DNA of 64,000 bases, taken from NCBI GenBank assembly GCA_021399435.1, contig JAJTUP010000005.1:1550001-1614000 (forward strand), in the 5' to 3' direction. The stretch comes from Diaporthe sp. PMI_573 (taxonomy: Eukaryota > Ascomycota > Sordariomycetes > Diaporthales > Diaporthaceae). Position numbers and translations under genes: made by a program. Below, piece by piece: positions 47,177 to 58,696 of the stretch (position 1 is the first letter of the stretch; every line of letters begins with the position of its first letter). Under the pieces are notes generated by a model. That model did no database searches and was not told the origin of the DNA. It saw only the letters and a list, made by a program, of their open reading frames with translations.

Positions 47177-50100
47177 ATGGCCACCCCGACGCCGGTGCGC
47201 CATCTGCCCGGCGCATTCATCAACACCCCTGCGCCAGCTAACGATGCCACACGACGGAATCTCTTCGGAGATGCAACGGCTGGGGGCCCACGGTTAGGGC
47301 CTTTGGGACGGGACCCCTCCAGGCCTGCCCCAGGCCCACCACAACCACCAGGCCCGCCTGCGCAGCCTGGACTCCAGTTGATCCCTGATAATGCGGCCCA
47401 GCCTCCGGTTCTCAGGGCTGCGAAGGTGGTCAACGACCTCCTGCAAAGCGATGAGCGCTACCCAGAGCTGAATTCGCTGTGCCATCGTGAGCAGACCCCG
47501 ATCCTGCGCGTATCTGGTGGCGGAACCCTACTCACAAGCTTGAACAGTTCGTACCTCGTCAGAATATGACCTTGCGATGCTCGACCCAGGGCTTGCTCCC
47601 TTCCACAAGCCTACCATGTACCCAATCCCAGACCGGGTGTTCGAGAACTTCGATCGCGGCCAGATTGCGACAAGTATGGGACTGTTCACGGAGATAAACC
47701 ATGCCTGGGTTACTATTGATAACGCGCTCTATCTCTGGGACTATACCCATCCAGACCCAGAGCTGATCGGATATGAAGAATCGCCCCATACCATCACGAC
47801 CTTGGCCCTGGTCCGTCCCAAGGGCGACGTCTTCGTCAACACAATCACACACATCCTGGTGCTCGCGACTGCAACGGAAATGATTCTTCTCGGTGTTTCT
47901 GCGACACCCACGCCCAACGGCTCCCACACTGTCAACCTCTACTCGACCAGGATGACGCTACACAAGGGCAGCCTCGATGTGAGCTATATCGTTGGCTCCG
48001 CTGACGGGAGGATATTCTTCGGCGGAAACAACGACACCGATGTGCATGAGCTCTACTACCAGCAGGAGGAAAAGTGGTTTTCCAGTAGGTGTGGAAAGAT
48101 CAACCACACGCACCCTGGATGGTCCTCGGTAGTGCCCAAGCTGCCACATCCGAGCACACTTCTGCCCAGCCCAAGTTCTCTCTGGACGCCCAAGACGAAC
48201 GAGTCCCTGGCCGACATGGTCATCGATGACAGCCGGAAATTGCTGTACACACTCTCCAATACCTCGACCATCCGTGTTTACCAAATCGAGGGCTTGTACA
48301 AGCTGAACAAGTGCATCGAGAAGGACAGGACAACATGCTTCAATGAGACGACTCACTTCGTTTCGGGATCACCGCTGTTGACGAACAATCTGACGATTGT
48401 TTCGATCAGCCCAATCTCTGCGAAGGAGAGTTTCAACCTTCATCTGGTAGCTCTGACCAGCACCGGCTGCCGCATCTTCCTGAGCGCGACTAGTTCGTCG
48501 TCCACATCGGGCTCCGCCCCGCAAAGCATGCAGGTCCAATTTGTCAAGTTCCCGCCCTCGGCGGACCAAGCTCCTCAGGCGCAGCAGGCTGGTGACGGCG
48601 CATTTCTGAACGTAAGCTCACAGGCTCTCACAACGAGCAGGTTTGGTCAACGCTTTGCGCCCGGGTACTTTTTTGATTTTGTTGCCAAGGCGGACAACCC
48701 CAACACCGACATTCTGTTTGTTGCTGCGCCAGATACTGGCCGGATAAAGCTGCAACATTCGTCTGTCGCGCAAAACGACAGGGCGATGAGGTACCATGAG
48801 AGCGCTAACTTCATCGACCTCGGCCAAGGTGTCAGAGTTCTGGCAGTTGGGTCTATCACACCGCCTTTCGCCGCGGCTGGACAGCCTGTCGGTTTTGGGA
48901 ATGAACTCGCCGTCCAATTCGATCAGGCCCCCTCCGAGTTTGCTATAATGACTAATATGGGCATCCACATCATCCGGAGACGAAGGATGGTAGACATTTT
49001 TGCGACTGTTATACGAAAGGCTGCAAGTGAAGACACCGTCAAGCACGAGACAACACGCTTTATTCATCTTTACGGCCGCAACGAAACCGTTTCCACAGCC
49101 CTTGCCATCGCTTGCGGTCAAGGCAACGACCTGCGCAACGGTGCGGCCCGTGTGATTGACCAAGTTACACAAGATCGCGCAAGATCTGTATTCATCGATT
49201 TTGGAGGCGACCCAACAGTGACCGAAACAGACTCGATTAACCTCTCTGCGCGACATCACGCTCTGGGACTGTATCTCACCCGCTTGGTTCGGATGTTATG
49301 GAAGTCGAGAGTCATCAGTCAAGGCCTGGATGCGGCAGGTGCAGTTTCGGTGAGATCGTCAGTTCCATTGACAAAACTGAACTCTGTTCAGGAGAACTTG
49401 GATCGACTGCGGAACTTCCTCGAAACCAATCGCGGTGTGATCAAGGGTCTGAATGGTCCTCAGGATCTCGCGAACGCGCAGAACCGCCTTGCAGAGATAG
49501 CCATGCAGTCTGAACACCAGGGTTTGCATTCTTTGCAAAGGCTGATGAGAAACATCGCTGAAGGCATCTCGTTTGTACTGATGCTTTTTGACGAGCGCGT
49601 AGCCGAAATATTCGTTCGGCTAGACGCGCCGACGCAGACTGCGCTGCGCGAACTCACTTACGAACAACTCTTCTCTCAGGAGGCCGGGAGGGACCTCGCG
49701 AAGCTTCTGGTCAAGGCCATTGTAAATCGGAACATCGAGAGTGGCGCGAATGTGGAAACTGTGGCTGACGCTCTGCGACGACGGTGTGGCAGTTTCTGTA
49801 GTCCGGACGACGTCGTTGTCTTCAAGGCTCAGGAGCAACTGAAGAGGGCATCGGAACAGGCTGGTAACCCCAATCACCTTCGGCAACTGCTTGGAGAGAG
49901 CTTGCGTTTATTTGAGCGTGTCGCAGGCAGCCTCACCTTGGCTAATCTCCACGGTGCTGTTCAGCAATACCTGGACCTGCAATACTATGCGGGAGCTATC
50001 CAGCTGTGTCTGAGGGTGGCTCAAGAAAAAGATCGCGGGAACACGGCTCTGTCTTGGATCAATGATGGCAGACCGCCTAATGACGCTCGACAAGCTGCTT

Positions 50101-51536
50101 TCAACGAGCGCAGGAGCTGTTACGATCTTGTCCACGAAGTGATGCAGAGGCTGGATGCTGCCTCGGCTCGCGAGCCGGAACTGGTCGACGGACGACCCAC
50201 TTTGGCCGCCACCAAGCGCAATGAAGCATACAACGTCGTCAACGGCTCTGACGACGAGGTGTTCCACTTTGACCTGTACGAATGGTACATCGAACAGAAC
50301 TGGACCGATCGCATCCTCGCTATCGATTCGCCGCATGTCATCACCTTCCTCCAGCGCTTGGCGGCCACTGAGGCTCATCATGCCGACCTTCTCTGCCGAT
50401 TCTACACGCACCGAGGCAGGTTCTACGAGGCTGCTGAAGTCCAGGCTGAACTCGCCAAGAACGAGGTTCTTGAAATAGGGATCAAGGACCGCATCACCCT
50501 GTTGAGCCGTGCAAAGGGCAATGCTAGCGTGTCCACGGTTGGCATCAGCCGGCAGCACCAACAGGTTCTGAACCACGATGTGACCACATTACTAGAGATT
50601 GCGCATATCCAGGATGACCTTCTAGAGAGGCTCAAGGCGGACGGTCGGATCCCAGATGATCGCAAGCGCGACTGCGAGCAGGCTCTGAACGGCCCCATAC
50701 TTTCATTGACAGAGGTAAGCATTGCCACATATTACATCAACGAAATTACTTGTGTATGCTGACCACGGGACCCACAGCTGTTCAATGGTTTTGCTGAGCC
50801 AGCCAACTACTACGATCTCTCCCTACTCATCTATCACGCAGCCGACCACCATGCCCCGCGTCTCATTGCCGACACATGGCGCAGCCTCATTAATGCTGCC
50901 CATTACGAGACAGAGGAAGCATATCGCACCTGGCAGGAACGCGGACGGCCTGCGGATGAGGCCGACGTTGGCCCACCTCCGCTGCCGTATGAGCATGTGG
51001 TCAACAAGGTTCAAGACATTGCTCACAGGACCAGCATGAACAACCACGTCTTCCCCATCGACACTGTTCTCACAATCCTCTGCGAGTATGCAATTAACGA
51101 GCATCAGAACGAGGAGATTCAGGCGGATCCAACCTGGCCTGTTTTGCTGTTTGTCAACAACCTGGGCGTTGCGCACGCCATTGTCACCCGTGTACTTGAA
51201 CGCATACTTGATGCACAGGAGGCGCCCTTCACAGGCCGGCGTCGAAAGGCCGTGGTCCGGTGGATCCTGATGGCGTGCGAGCTATGGGTGCGCGAGGTGG
51301 AGCGCCGGGGTTTGGATGGCCAGCAAGGAGGTGGAAACATAGGACGTTGGACGGTGCAGCTTCTCAGCAGGGCGGTGGAGGCCATGCGAGAAATCGCCGC
51401 GACAGAAAGGGCGGCTAACAGGCCAGAGCATGAGTTAGAGGCACAGGGCCTGATGGCTGCCGCTATGGAGCTGGCAGCCAAGATCAACCAAGTGCTGGGG
51501 CTGGAAGAGGCTAGACCTGGGCGTGGAGGCTGGTAA
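47177..51536 (+). CDS. NUP170: Nuclear pore inner-ring nucleoporin Nup155/Nup170
   Basis: Structural scaffold of the nuclear pore inner ring. Exons 47177-47486, 47548-50714 and 50778-51536 give 1411 residues (yeast Nup170 1502, human Nup155 1391). A Pro-rich N-terminus precedes AKVVNDLLQSDERYPELNSL. The first intron rejoins LRTSSEYDLAML and then KPTMYPIPDRVFENFD, the conserved beginning of the family propeller. The beta-propeller spans about residues 110-520 (ALYLWDYTHPDPELIGYEES is typical), followed by an alpha-solenoid to the end (DPTWPVLLFVNNLGVAHAIV near the C-terminus). Both introns are GT-AG and keep phase. Transcribed in the same direction as IFA38, with about 1 kb between them. Confidence 0.94.
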
Positions 51537-52359
51537 GCTGGACTGGATGAAAGCTGAGGAAGGGAAGGGGACACTCGGAGGCACGTCCTCGTGGCAGCGA
51601 CCTCGCTGTCGTGGAAAGGGAGAGTAGGGAGGAAAAGCGCACTAGTAAATAGTTGGAGAGGTTGTCACCATTTCCATGGCAACAAGCTCCTTGAAGTATC
51701 GGCATTTCATCTTGGGTCTCTTGGGGAGAGATGGTGCTCAGCAGTCAACCATTCTGAAATTTGTACAAAAGTATAAAAGAAAATGTGTTACGACAAGGTC
51801 TCATAGGACCATTGGTGAGCCAGGTGAGGAACAGCTGCACCCTGGAGGTGTGCCGTCCAGATCATCAGACAGGAAGATATGTTATGCCAAGGTACCGGTT
51901 CCGCGGCGAGGGTTCATGACGGTCGAGTAAGTCTCCAAGTAGGTTAATCTTACTCGGTGACAACAAGACTGTGAATATAGCTGACGATAATGCAGAGTCC
52001 AAGGGCATAGGATGTATTGTACGACAGCCTTGACGACTTGCCTTACTGGGACTGATTCCCACTTGCAACTTGGCCGTACAAAATCCACATGCTTGTCTTC
52101 TATCCGTGCCAACCACAGTTCCGGCTGCAATACAGCAAATTAGAAAATCAATTATTGTATTAAGAACTATGGGATGATTACTCTCAGCGGAGCGAGAACT
52201 CGCCCGTCGGTCTCCCGGGACTTTTTGTCGGTACGGTCTGTCTGCGGGTCGCTACGAAAACCACTCAGTCCAACCCCTCGTCCAACCCTCGCAACTGTTC
52301 ATACCTTTTCATTAGAACTTCAGGACCCGAGAACGCCCCATCGACCTTCTTTCTCTCGA
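51537..52359. other. 3' flanks of convergent NUP170 and deacetylase genes
   Basis: 823 bp without a supported gene or notable repeat. Confidence 0.5.
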
Positions 52360-53972
52360 TCACTGGAGGAGGTAAAACACGGTGACCAATGCCAGGACAA
52401 GCCCAAAGGTCGCCTTTGAGGAAGGAGAGCCGCCCCCAGTGACGGGCCCTGCACCGGGCCCAAAGGCGAACAAGATGGGGCGTGGCTGTGGCTGCGCATC
52501 GTGCTCTTCCAGCCCTCGCGGCGCTACACCAGTGGCAACAGAGTCGGAAGGCTCGACTGCCCGGGTGATGAGTGTGTTGTACTTCACGGTAGGACTGGGA
52601 AAGTTCAGAGGAGGCCCATGTCTGACTTTGAGGGGCACTTTGTGAAGGTGCTCAGTGGGGTTTGGGCGGTAGTAGCTCTTCAACAACCCCACAGGCTCCT
52701 CTCCCTGCCCGTCAAGAGGGGAGGTGGCATCCCGCTTGGCCGGCTTGCTGCTAGCAGAGCTGTAAGGTCCGCCAGTCCTAGGGTCGCGGTACCAGTTCTG
52801 CTCCGGGTCGCCCATGCACTCCCCGACGGTGACGAGGCGGAACCCGGCGTCGCGGGCTTGCTCGATCATGTAGGCGGCGAGCTCGTGCACGGTGCGGTCG
52901 TGGATGTCGTGCGCCAGGACGATCTTGCCGCCGGACCCGTCCCACTGGCCCTGCTGGACCGCCTGGCTGAAGGCCTGCCGAGCGGCGTCGTAGTCGCCCT
53001 TCCAGTCGTTGGTGTCGACGCCCGCGTTGATAACGTGGTACCCGAGGTTGCCGACCGTGTCGAGCACGTCGTCGTTGGTGCTGAAGTAGGGCGGGCGGAA
53101 GTACGTGGGGATCCGCCCCAGGGCCTGCACGAGAGCCTGCTCATTTAATAGCAGCTGGTCGAGGATGCCGTAATCTTCGACCGTGGTGAGGTCCGAGTGC
53201 GCCCAGGTGTGCGTGCCGACCTGGTGGCCCTCGTTGACCATGCGTCGCAGGAGTTGGGGGTGGTCGTGGTCGGTGATCTGGCCGTCGCCGCCCATGTTGC
53301 CACCACAGACAAAGAAGGTCGCCTCGGCATCGTAGTCGCGAAGAATGTCGAGAAGGTCCTCGGTGTACTGCCACGGCCCGTCGTCAAAGGTCAGGGCAAC
53401 TGTCCCGGGCTCGTTACACGTGGTGATCAGTTCTCCGTAGGGCACGGATCCCAGCTCGGGGCGCGGCAGATGAGCCAGCCATGACAGAGATGGGCGTTTG
53501 GACAGCTCCGGAGAAGATGAGGAACTGGAATCTGCGGACTCTGCAGCCGAACTTTGGCGCTTCTGCAGAAATGACGATGAGCTCTGGCTGGACGGTGTGG
53601 CTTGTGGCTGTAGCTTCTCGTTGATATTGCCTTGTAATTTACAGCCAGTGCTGAACTTGGGGAGACAGTTGATTGCGCTGCACGATAGCTCGTCAAAGCT
53701 ACATGTGTTCTGTTATTTCCCAAATTAGCATGTTGAATATAAGTCGTTCGAGGGAGGAGACGTCTCACGCTCTTCAGGCTGCAGCAAAGTCCGGATCCGC
53801 AAACAGATTCGTTCTTATGGGAGGCAACATATCCGCAGGCGTCACCTTCGGAAAGCAGCGGCACCATGCTTCTGTTATCGAAGGCCACGGGTTGGGTGTG
53901 TGCGGAGGCAGAGGCCTTGATGCCAGCCAGGGCCGGCAACGCAGGCAGCAAAGCCGAGGTGAGTGACTTCAT
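52360..53972 (-). CDS. GPI-anchored chitin (polysaccharide) deacetylase with N-terminal Cys-rich module
   Basis: Carbohydrate esterase 4 enzyme that converts wall chitin to chitosan. Minus-strand exons 53972-53769 and 53709-52360 give 517 residues. A signal peptide (about 1-24) is followed by a Cys-rich, chitin-binding-like module split by the intron (GDACGYV, CGSGLCCS, then TCSFDELSCSAINCLPK; about 44-91) and a Ser-rich linker. The NodB domain has all motifs: TFDDGPW with the catalytic and metal Asp pair (177-178), the metal His pair in HTWAH (235, 239), RPPYFSTND, DTNDW and LAHDIHD. A Pro-rich tail ends in FGLVLALVTVFYLLQ, a GPI signal. Three Lys-Arg sites flank the catalytic domain and could be Kex2-type cleavage sites. 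Likely acts at the cell wall. Confidence 0.92.
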
Positions 53973-56579
53973 CGTGACTGAGGTTATATGAGTCGTCAGG
54001 AATCAGATGTGTGCGTATGGTATTGGGAAGGGTATTTTTTGCGAAGAGAACATGGTAGAAGCAAAATACCTCCGAGAAAACCTTGAGAGTAATTATTTGG
54101 ACCATGAGTTCGTGGGAGGAACCGTCTTCGAGCTAGATGCCCAAGTGCGCTCCCCGTCCCTTAGCACAGATGCGCCGGGCGAGGAGGATCCTGGCGAAGC
54201 CTTATTGGCCTTGTAGCCTCATCTCCATATGACTTGAGACAGCCCGTGGGCTATAGTGGTTGAATGGGTTCGTGCTGGAATAATGCCGCTCCTGTCTCTC
54301 ATCGGCAATACATGTGTATTCAAGTATACTGAAAGTCTGTAGGAGTTCTGGAATCGTCATACCTATATTTTTAATGAGGCTGTGACGATGTATCGGAAGC
54401 AGGATCGACAATCCAATTCACCACTCGTGACCACTAAAGGCTTTTAGTGCGTGGCCAGTCATTGCTGCCTTGTTCTGCGGATCGCAAATTTGCCGGAATT
54501 CTTATAGAGCAGGAACGATCTCGTTCTCATCCATGATATCCTATATATCACTTGCACATTTTAAAAACCGTGGAACATCTAGCAGCCTTGTAGAAGATCT
54601 TCGGTGTTGAAAGTGAATTTGCTATCGAGAAGGTACCAATACTGAACTGCGGAGCGGCTTCAATGATGCTGGCCTCTGGAAACACTTAGCTAGTACAAAT
54701 GGCTGTCATAATGTGTATGTATATTGACCCTCGTTGGCTTGGTTGGTTTTCTGTGCCGGGCCTCGTGTTCCAAATCAGGTTCCTAGGTACCAATGCTGCT
54801 AGTGGGCACCGTCAGGGAAAGTATGAGGTTGGTTATAAAAATCAAGACAGCGGACCGACCACTTGAGAGTCAAGTGCCGCGTTGCTTTCACTCGGCTAAA
54901 ACGAATCTAGGCTTGCTTTTCGGAATCTGATCGGAACAACACATAACTTTTAAGCCAATCAGGTGCGTCTCTACATCAGCATGACCGAGCGGGACATGAT
55001 CTCGTAGTTTGAACCTGCCTGGCCCCATCCATCTTCAAGTTGGTGGAAGAGTTGAAGCAGAATTATCGTTGCAATCAGGCCGGCCATTATGCCTGAGGTA
55101 TTTCAATGTGCAGCCCTTGAGGAACTTAGAAGGCCACGTACACGGATTAAAAACGAAATCACCTTAATGAATACACTCCCAGCCCATTTTCAAGTGACAC
55201 AATACTGGCTGGCGAGATTTGGACACAATTCATTTATAATGCATTTATTGTGCACACTCTGAGTGAGCAGCCAAATATTGAGATATACTTGACAGTGGTC
55301 ATGTAGTTGCATACATGTATATGGGTTGTCGCATCTTCAGAATGGGATTACTGCCACGTCAAGCATTGTCACCGCATGCCATGAGTGAGAAGTTTTCAGG
55401 ATTGCATTTCAATCAGCCTCTTGGCGTACAGATTCTTGCGAGAAACCTTCTCGCGCTTTGCATCCTCTGACGCTGAAGTTTGACTGCAACAATTTTGCCT
55501 ACTTGCAGCAGAATTACTGTCGCCACTTATATCCAAAAGTTTTCTGTTAAGTCAGAGCCGCATGCTTCCCAGACCTGGGTTGTTTCACTGAGGCGAGAAG
55601 AACGGGCTAGAAGAATCCCTTCCCGTCCGACTTAATTGGCTGGATGTTCGAGGCGGCCGGATGGAAGCCAGGGAGCTCCCAGAAGTAATGTCCCACTACG
55701 TCAGTTCCATGTTCTGTCCGTCTTCTTCCACCCTCTGCCTTGACAAAAGACGAGTCGATTCGTCCAGCTGTATCCCGAAGTTCGGGTCCAATACAGCTAA
55801 CATCCATGTGAGGACCAGACTAAAGGTACGATCATGACATCTGAAAATTCGCAAAACCTTGTTCATTATCTGAAACTTTATGCGTTGAACATGCTCCGTT
55901 CACAAACATCGTTATCTGCCGCGAGGATCTCCACCTCCCTCCACAAGCATTTGGTGCAAGAGGAGGCGGAGCCCAGAACTGTTGTTGGCTCGGCGCCCAA
56001 CGATTGTCCGGCCATCCACCAGAAGATTCACACCATCCCACGTGGTATGGGGGATCACAGCATTGCGAATCCGGTGATATTTGCCTGAAGTCGTCATGTT
56101 GCCACAAGATAAGGCGTATTAAAGGCACCATCCGCTACTGAGTGACGCTCCCACCACACTATTGGGCGCAAGTGCCAACCTTATCTGATGCGCCTAACCT
56201 TCTTATGTCTTGGTCACGACGAAAATATGTTAACATTTCCTTTGCTTTTCCCTCCGTAGCTCGGAGCTAGCTCGCTGTCTGGGGTATCCAGGACTGACCT
56301 CTATTATAAGCTTGGGCATCAGTCACAGCACGGGAAGGGCTAGCGGCATAAGGAGGCACCTGATCAAACGGATGGACATATAGAAGATGAGACATAGCTC
56401 TCGAGGCACTACTCTGCTACTCTTCTTTGCTTCAGTTATGATTGTCAGGGCTCGACACCTTAGCAAGAACTGTACGATATGGTTGTGGCATAATTGTTTT
56501 GTTATTTGATGAGAACGCCATTTGTTCTATAATAGATGCTCGCAATCTAGCGGTCCGGATTTCAAAATAATTAAGAAGC
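53973..56579. other. 2.6-kb AT-richer gene-free region
   Basis: No supported gene. Base composition looks more AT-rich than the flanks, particularly 54.4-55.5 kb, with frequent stop codons in all frames. A decayed repeat is possible, but no transposon ends or protein remnants were recognised. Confidence 0.45.
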
Positions 56580-57367
56580 ATGTCTGTCAAGGAAGTCGAA
56601 CGCAGTCGCAGACATCACTCCTCATCCCCATTGATGTCCGCATCGCCCAGCTCTGGGTCACCGGACGCCGACAAGGATCATCACCGAAGACGTCAACGGC
56701 GACGGAGGCGCCCCTCTGCATCAGAAATAGTCAACGGCCTCGACGATCCATCAAGCAGCAGCAAGCAAATCAGGGTGCGCTCACGGGACAGAGGCAGACA
56801 CCGAGACCGAGAACGGGTTCGCGACCCCGACCACCGCCATCGCTCCTCTACGCTTCCTGATGCAGGTCACACCGGCTTGGCAGCAGCAGAAGATGATGGC
56901 AATAGCGACAAGCCATGGTTTAAGAAAAAGACCCTATGGGCGAGCGTCGCAACCATGGTCAGTAAAATCCTGCTTCTCCTTGTGAGCGATTCCAGCTGGA
57001 CTGTGCGAGAAACATGAGAGATGGACATATTCTCCAGTCACTTCTCTTTACCCCCTTATTCACCGTTAGCAGCAGTTATCCTATTCTGACAAATTTCTAG
57101 GCCACAGTTCTCGCCCTCTTGCCGGCCTCAGTTTCCGCCAATGCGAGCCAGGAGGCGGCGGCAGCAAGTATGAAGGCTGCCAAAGCGGCCGGGAAGAGCG
57201 CGGAGGCCTCGACCAGGGCCGCGAACGCGACAGAGAAGAGCTCCAGGGCAGTTGTAGGCAGCTCGATGGCGAACGGCCATATTGACGACCGAGGAAATTA
57301 CTGCGGTCCAACAGACCATTTCAAGGGCGGAAAGAGCAGAAGCGCACGAGGGAGTCGGTCTAGGTGA
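56580..57367 (+). CDS. Unrecognised fungal protein: basic Arg-rich N-terminus, one membrane segment, Ala-rich tail
   Basis: Exons 56580-56957 and 57101-57367 give 214 residues. Residues 1-100 are Ser/Arg/His/Asp-rich with SR and RD dipeptides. KPWFKKKTLWASVATM leads across the intron to ATVLALLPASVSANAS, a hydrophobic segment (about 118-138). An Ala/Ser/Lys heptad-like stretch (SMKAAKAAGKSAEASTRAAN, about 150-175) and a basic end (GGKSRSARGSRSR) follow. Similar small proteins with a WFKKKTLW-type motif are, to my recollection, common unannotated fungal proteins. The 143-nt GT-AG intron keeps phase and removes a stop. Start is the only good ATG. Function unknown. Confidence 0.65.
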
Positions 57368-58696
57368 TGAGGAGGGGATCGATGGGGAACTTTACTGGGC
57401 GACACGACCTGGTGAAGAAGAAAACTGACGAGGACACGTCAATTAGCCATCCGAGGATGATTCCTCGAGAGCCAAAGGGTCATCCGATGGAATCAGACTG
57501 CAAGCCTCTTATGAAAATGAACGCACACAATTGTACGGTCACGCTCGGAGAAGGACATCATGGGTCTACAGGTCAGTCCAAAAGCACGCTGAAGGGAACT
57601 TTGTGTGCGGCATCAGTATTTTGTCTTGCGTACAAGTACACATTACGGTGCTTTTGTCTTGTCTTTGACCTTTACTCTCTCACAGCATCTACCCATGTAG
57701 CTCAATCATTGTTCAGCGATTATCTGTTTACACTTCTCTGGTGTCGGTACGTGGAGGAGAGACGTTTACTTGCTGATCTAATACTTTTAATCATCTCAAG
57801 AGGTGGGGCATAATGTGTACAAGAAATTTTCATGTGCGAATTACCGCAGTAGAGTATTCCTTTGGTATCATGTACCCATCTTTGGAACGTATCGACATCT
57901 TGCAGAGGGGGAAATCGTGCATCATGAACTTTTGCTTCTCGTCACATCAAAAGCAAGGTCTAGCTTGTGATAGGCACGCATTGGGTCCAATTCGACAGCG
58001 GCTATGACGAAGCCCAGTTGGGCACATACGTCAGCTGGTGTCCCACACAATGGCTAAGCCGTACAGATCAAAGTGGTGGCCGTAGGAGTGTGCGCCACCG
58101 GAAACTCCACAGTCCACACTCTGTGGTGAGGTTTGTTGGCTGGGAGCCCTCCTGAACAAATTTACAAGTACTGTAGTACATAGAGGCCTCACGCATATGC
58201 CCCTGGATCATGGTAAGAATAGAGATCATTTGACCGGCCTGGACTCATCTCTCGAAGGACTTGCAATTGTGCCAGACATAGTCAAAGGAATCAGTCAGAT
58301 AATACCAATATCCTGGTCATATCTCATTTGAGCGTTCACTACATTATGGATGCTGCTGGTTCAGAGAAGATGCTCATCCCTTCTAATATGTACACCAGAG
58401 AGACCTGTGATGGTTTCTGCCCATCCGGCGATGCTGTATGTATCTATCCCAGCCGGCAGCCTATGCTTTATTTCCCACACCCCAAACCCGCCCAATGCTA
58501 TATGTATTCCTGGTACCATATAACACCCAATGCTGAAGAATCTGCCCATCCAAAATGGGCATTCGATATGCCCACTCGCTTTCGGAAATGCAACCAACAG
58601 ACCTGACCCCAGCGAAAACACACCAGACGCCTAAACAGTCTTCGCACTGCGCCGTATTGTACAGCAGCGGCCTAGCTGCAATATTCCCCGGAAAGC
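57368..58696. other. Intergenic region, nothing recognised
   Basis: 3' flank of the basic protein gene and of the transporter gene (convergent). Only short random frames. Confidence 0.5.

Noticed and set aside
46867..47433. 188-codon minus-strand frame over the start of NUP170
   Set aside because: Shadow of the Pro-rich first exon of NUP170; Gly/Ala/Arg-rich with no family match.
48618..49259. 213-codon minus-strand frame inside NUP170
   Set aside because: Lies fully within the confident NUP170 reading frame; antisense shadow.
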